Positions 63,201 through 64,000 of a stretch of DNA of 64,000 bases are shown piece by piece. Source of the stretch: Symbiodinium natans (taxonomy: Eukaryota; Sar; Dinophyceae; Suessiales; Symbiodiniaceae); the NCBI GenBank assembly GCA_905221605.1, contig CAJNDS010002068.1, positions 1,174,251 to 1,238,250 on the forward strand, read 5' to 3'. A program made the position numbers and the translations under genes. Positions within the stretch are counted from its first letter, which is position 1. The number at the start of each line of letters is the position of its first letter. The notes under the pieces are model-generated. The model ran no database searches and was not told where the DNA came from. It saw only the letters and a list, made by a program, of their open reading frames with translations.

Positions 63201-64000
63201 AAAGATACACCTTTCAGGCTGCAGATGGGGTGGCAGAAGAACACCAAGACAATATGAACATCGCTAGGGACAAATGCTTCAAACAGTGGTGGACAGGTAC
63301 GACGTATTTCGACCTCGCTGCCCGGGGGCCTGAAGAGTTCGGTCTGGCTGTTGCAGCTGCCCGAAAGGGTAAGTCGGTTCGAAACAAGGCCGAGGCAAAG
63401 AAGGAGGTCAAACAGAACAAGTTCGTTACTCTTTCAAGGGATCAGGAGGACAAGCCGGGCTCTATGACTAAACCGGTTACAAGAATCACCTATGACATGA
63501 AGGATTTCTTGCATTCTTGTGTGGATCGCTACTGTGAATTGGCAAAGGTGGATCGTAGCTCGTTGAAGTCAGTGAGCACACCATTCCATGAACTTCGGAC
63601 TGCCACTCCTATCGTCAACGAAACGGAGAAGACAGGGCGGCTCCAACCTATTGCAAGTAAGGTCCTCATGAAAATCCTGTTTGCTGCAAGAATGGCACGA
63701 TGGGATCTTTTACGAGCAACCCAATCCTTGGCCTCGCGAGTCACAAAATGGAGCCCAGATTGTGATCTAGCATTACATCGTCTTGTATCGTACATCAATT
63801 CCTCTATTGACCTCACTATGAGTGGGTTTATTGGGGATTCAATACATGATTGCAGGCTCTGGCTTTTTAGCGACGCTGACTTCGCAGGTGAGTATGATTC
63901 AAAATCTACTACTGGATGTGCTCTGTTTCTGGTGGGCCCGAACACGTACTACCCCATCAACGCCTTCAGTAAGAAACAAACGTCCATAACAATGAGCTCT
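60245..64000 (+). CDS. pol: Copia integrase, reverse transcriptase, RNase H polyprotein (partial)
   Basis: Open for about 1250 codons to the window edge. Zinc-binding HLLSH...CPVC at about 60784-60835. Integrase core acidic residues in TIDH (about 60915), VYSDNAHEF (about 61100) and VIERE (about 61195), the last two about 31 residues apart. Reverse transcriptase: first aspartate in QADARQAY (about 62590), catalytic YVDD at 62861-62872. RNase H: LFSDADFAGEYDS (about 63865), then SKKQTSITMSS at the very end, just before the expected acidic Thr-Glu-Ala-Glu stretch. The long intact frame suggests recent activity. Confidence 0.85.

Larger units (their letters stand above)
57549..64000 (+). mobile_element. 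Ty1/copia retrotransposon, 3' end outside window
   Basis: The order Gag with CCCH fingers, protease, integrase, reverse transcriptase, RNase H on one strand is the copia order. A possible LTR 3' end is the CA at 57688-57689 just before GGTTATCAG (57690-57698), which resembles an initiator-tRNA primer site; the LTR start cannot be fixed without the 3' copy. No telomeric array occurs within the element. The window ends within the RNase H domain, so 3' LTR and completeness are unknown. Confidence 0.9.

Overview
The window reads as nuclear DNA of a core dinoflagellate. Three things point there: hundreds of interstitial TTTAGGG/CCCTAAA units in both orientations, introns with GA and GC as well as GT donors and AG|G acceptors, and protein types typical of dinoflagellates (an RCC1-repeat protein with GDGSVVTWG repeats, a multi-exon thrombospondin type-1 protein, a Ty1/copia element with CCCH zinc-finger Gag). 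No prokaryotic gene organisation is visible. Coding sequence is mostly short exons (about 16 to 310 nt), nearly all on the + strand. The introns consist of telomere-type arrays plus more than ten families of short (about 70-220 bp) inverted-repeat elements.

Layout. 0.6-10.2 kb: unrecognised exon islands. 10.27-12.11 kb: an RCC1-repeat gene with five exons and a 2-nt frame break near its 3' end. 12.5-14.9 kb: unrecognised exons. 15.3-15.6 kb tandem repeat, then about 1 kb of CA microsatellite. 17.4-18.85 kb: a compartment without telomeric repeats, holding a single-exon Gly-rich ORF (+) and probable minus-strand coding. 18.9-19.4 kb: CT/TA microsatellites. 20-23 kb: exon islands including a poly-Gly exon. 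24.8-27.7 kb: a sulfotransferase gene whose exons 3-11 I could mostly join. 28-34.5 kb: exons including a Lys/Ala/Pro-rich C-terminal tail. 35.4-53.3 kb: exon clusters dominated by thrombospondin type-1 pieces, ending in a Thr/Pro/Ala-rich exon. 53.7-57.2 kb: more exon islands. 57.7-64 kb: a Ty1/copia retrotransposon running off the end.

Main result. Several short repeats in the window are introns, shown by closing the reading frame across them. In the sulfotransferase gene a CCCTAAA-type array is flanked by a 16-bp target duplication that itself supplies the GC donor and the AG acceptor. Two other telomeric arrays have 17- and 20-bp flanking duplications. Different inverted-repeat families form phase-correct introns in the sulfotransferase, the RCC1 gene and a third gene, often with 5-12 bp duplications. 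I read this as introner-type intron gain in which telomeric DNA is one of the inserted materials. Introners are already reported for dinoflagellates. Telomere-array introns with long target duplications are the part I consider potentially undescribed. Everything here comes from reading by eye: no alignment, transcript or database evidence was available.
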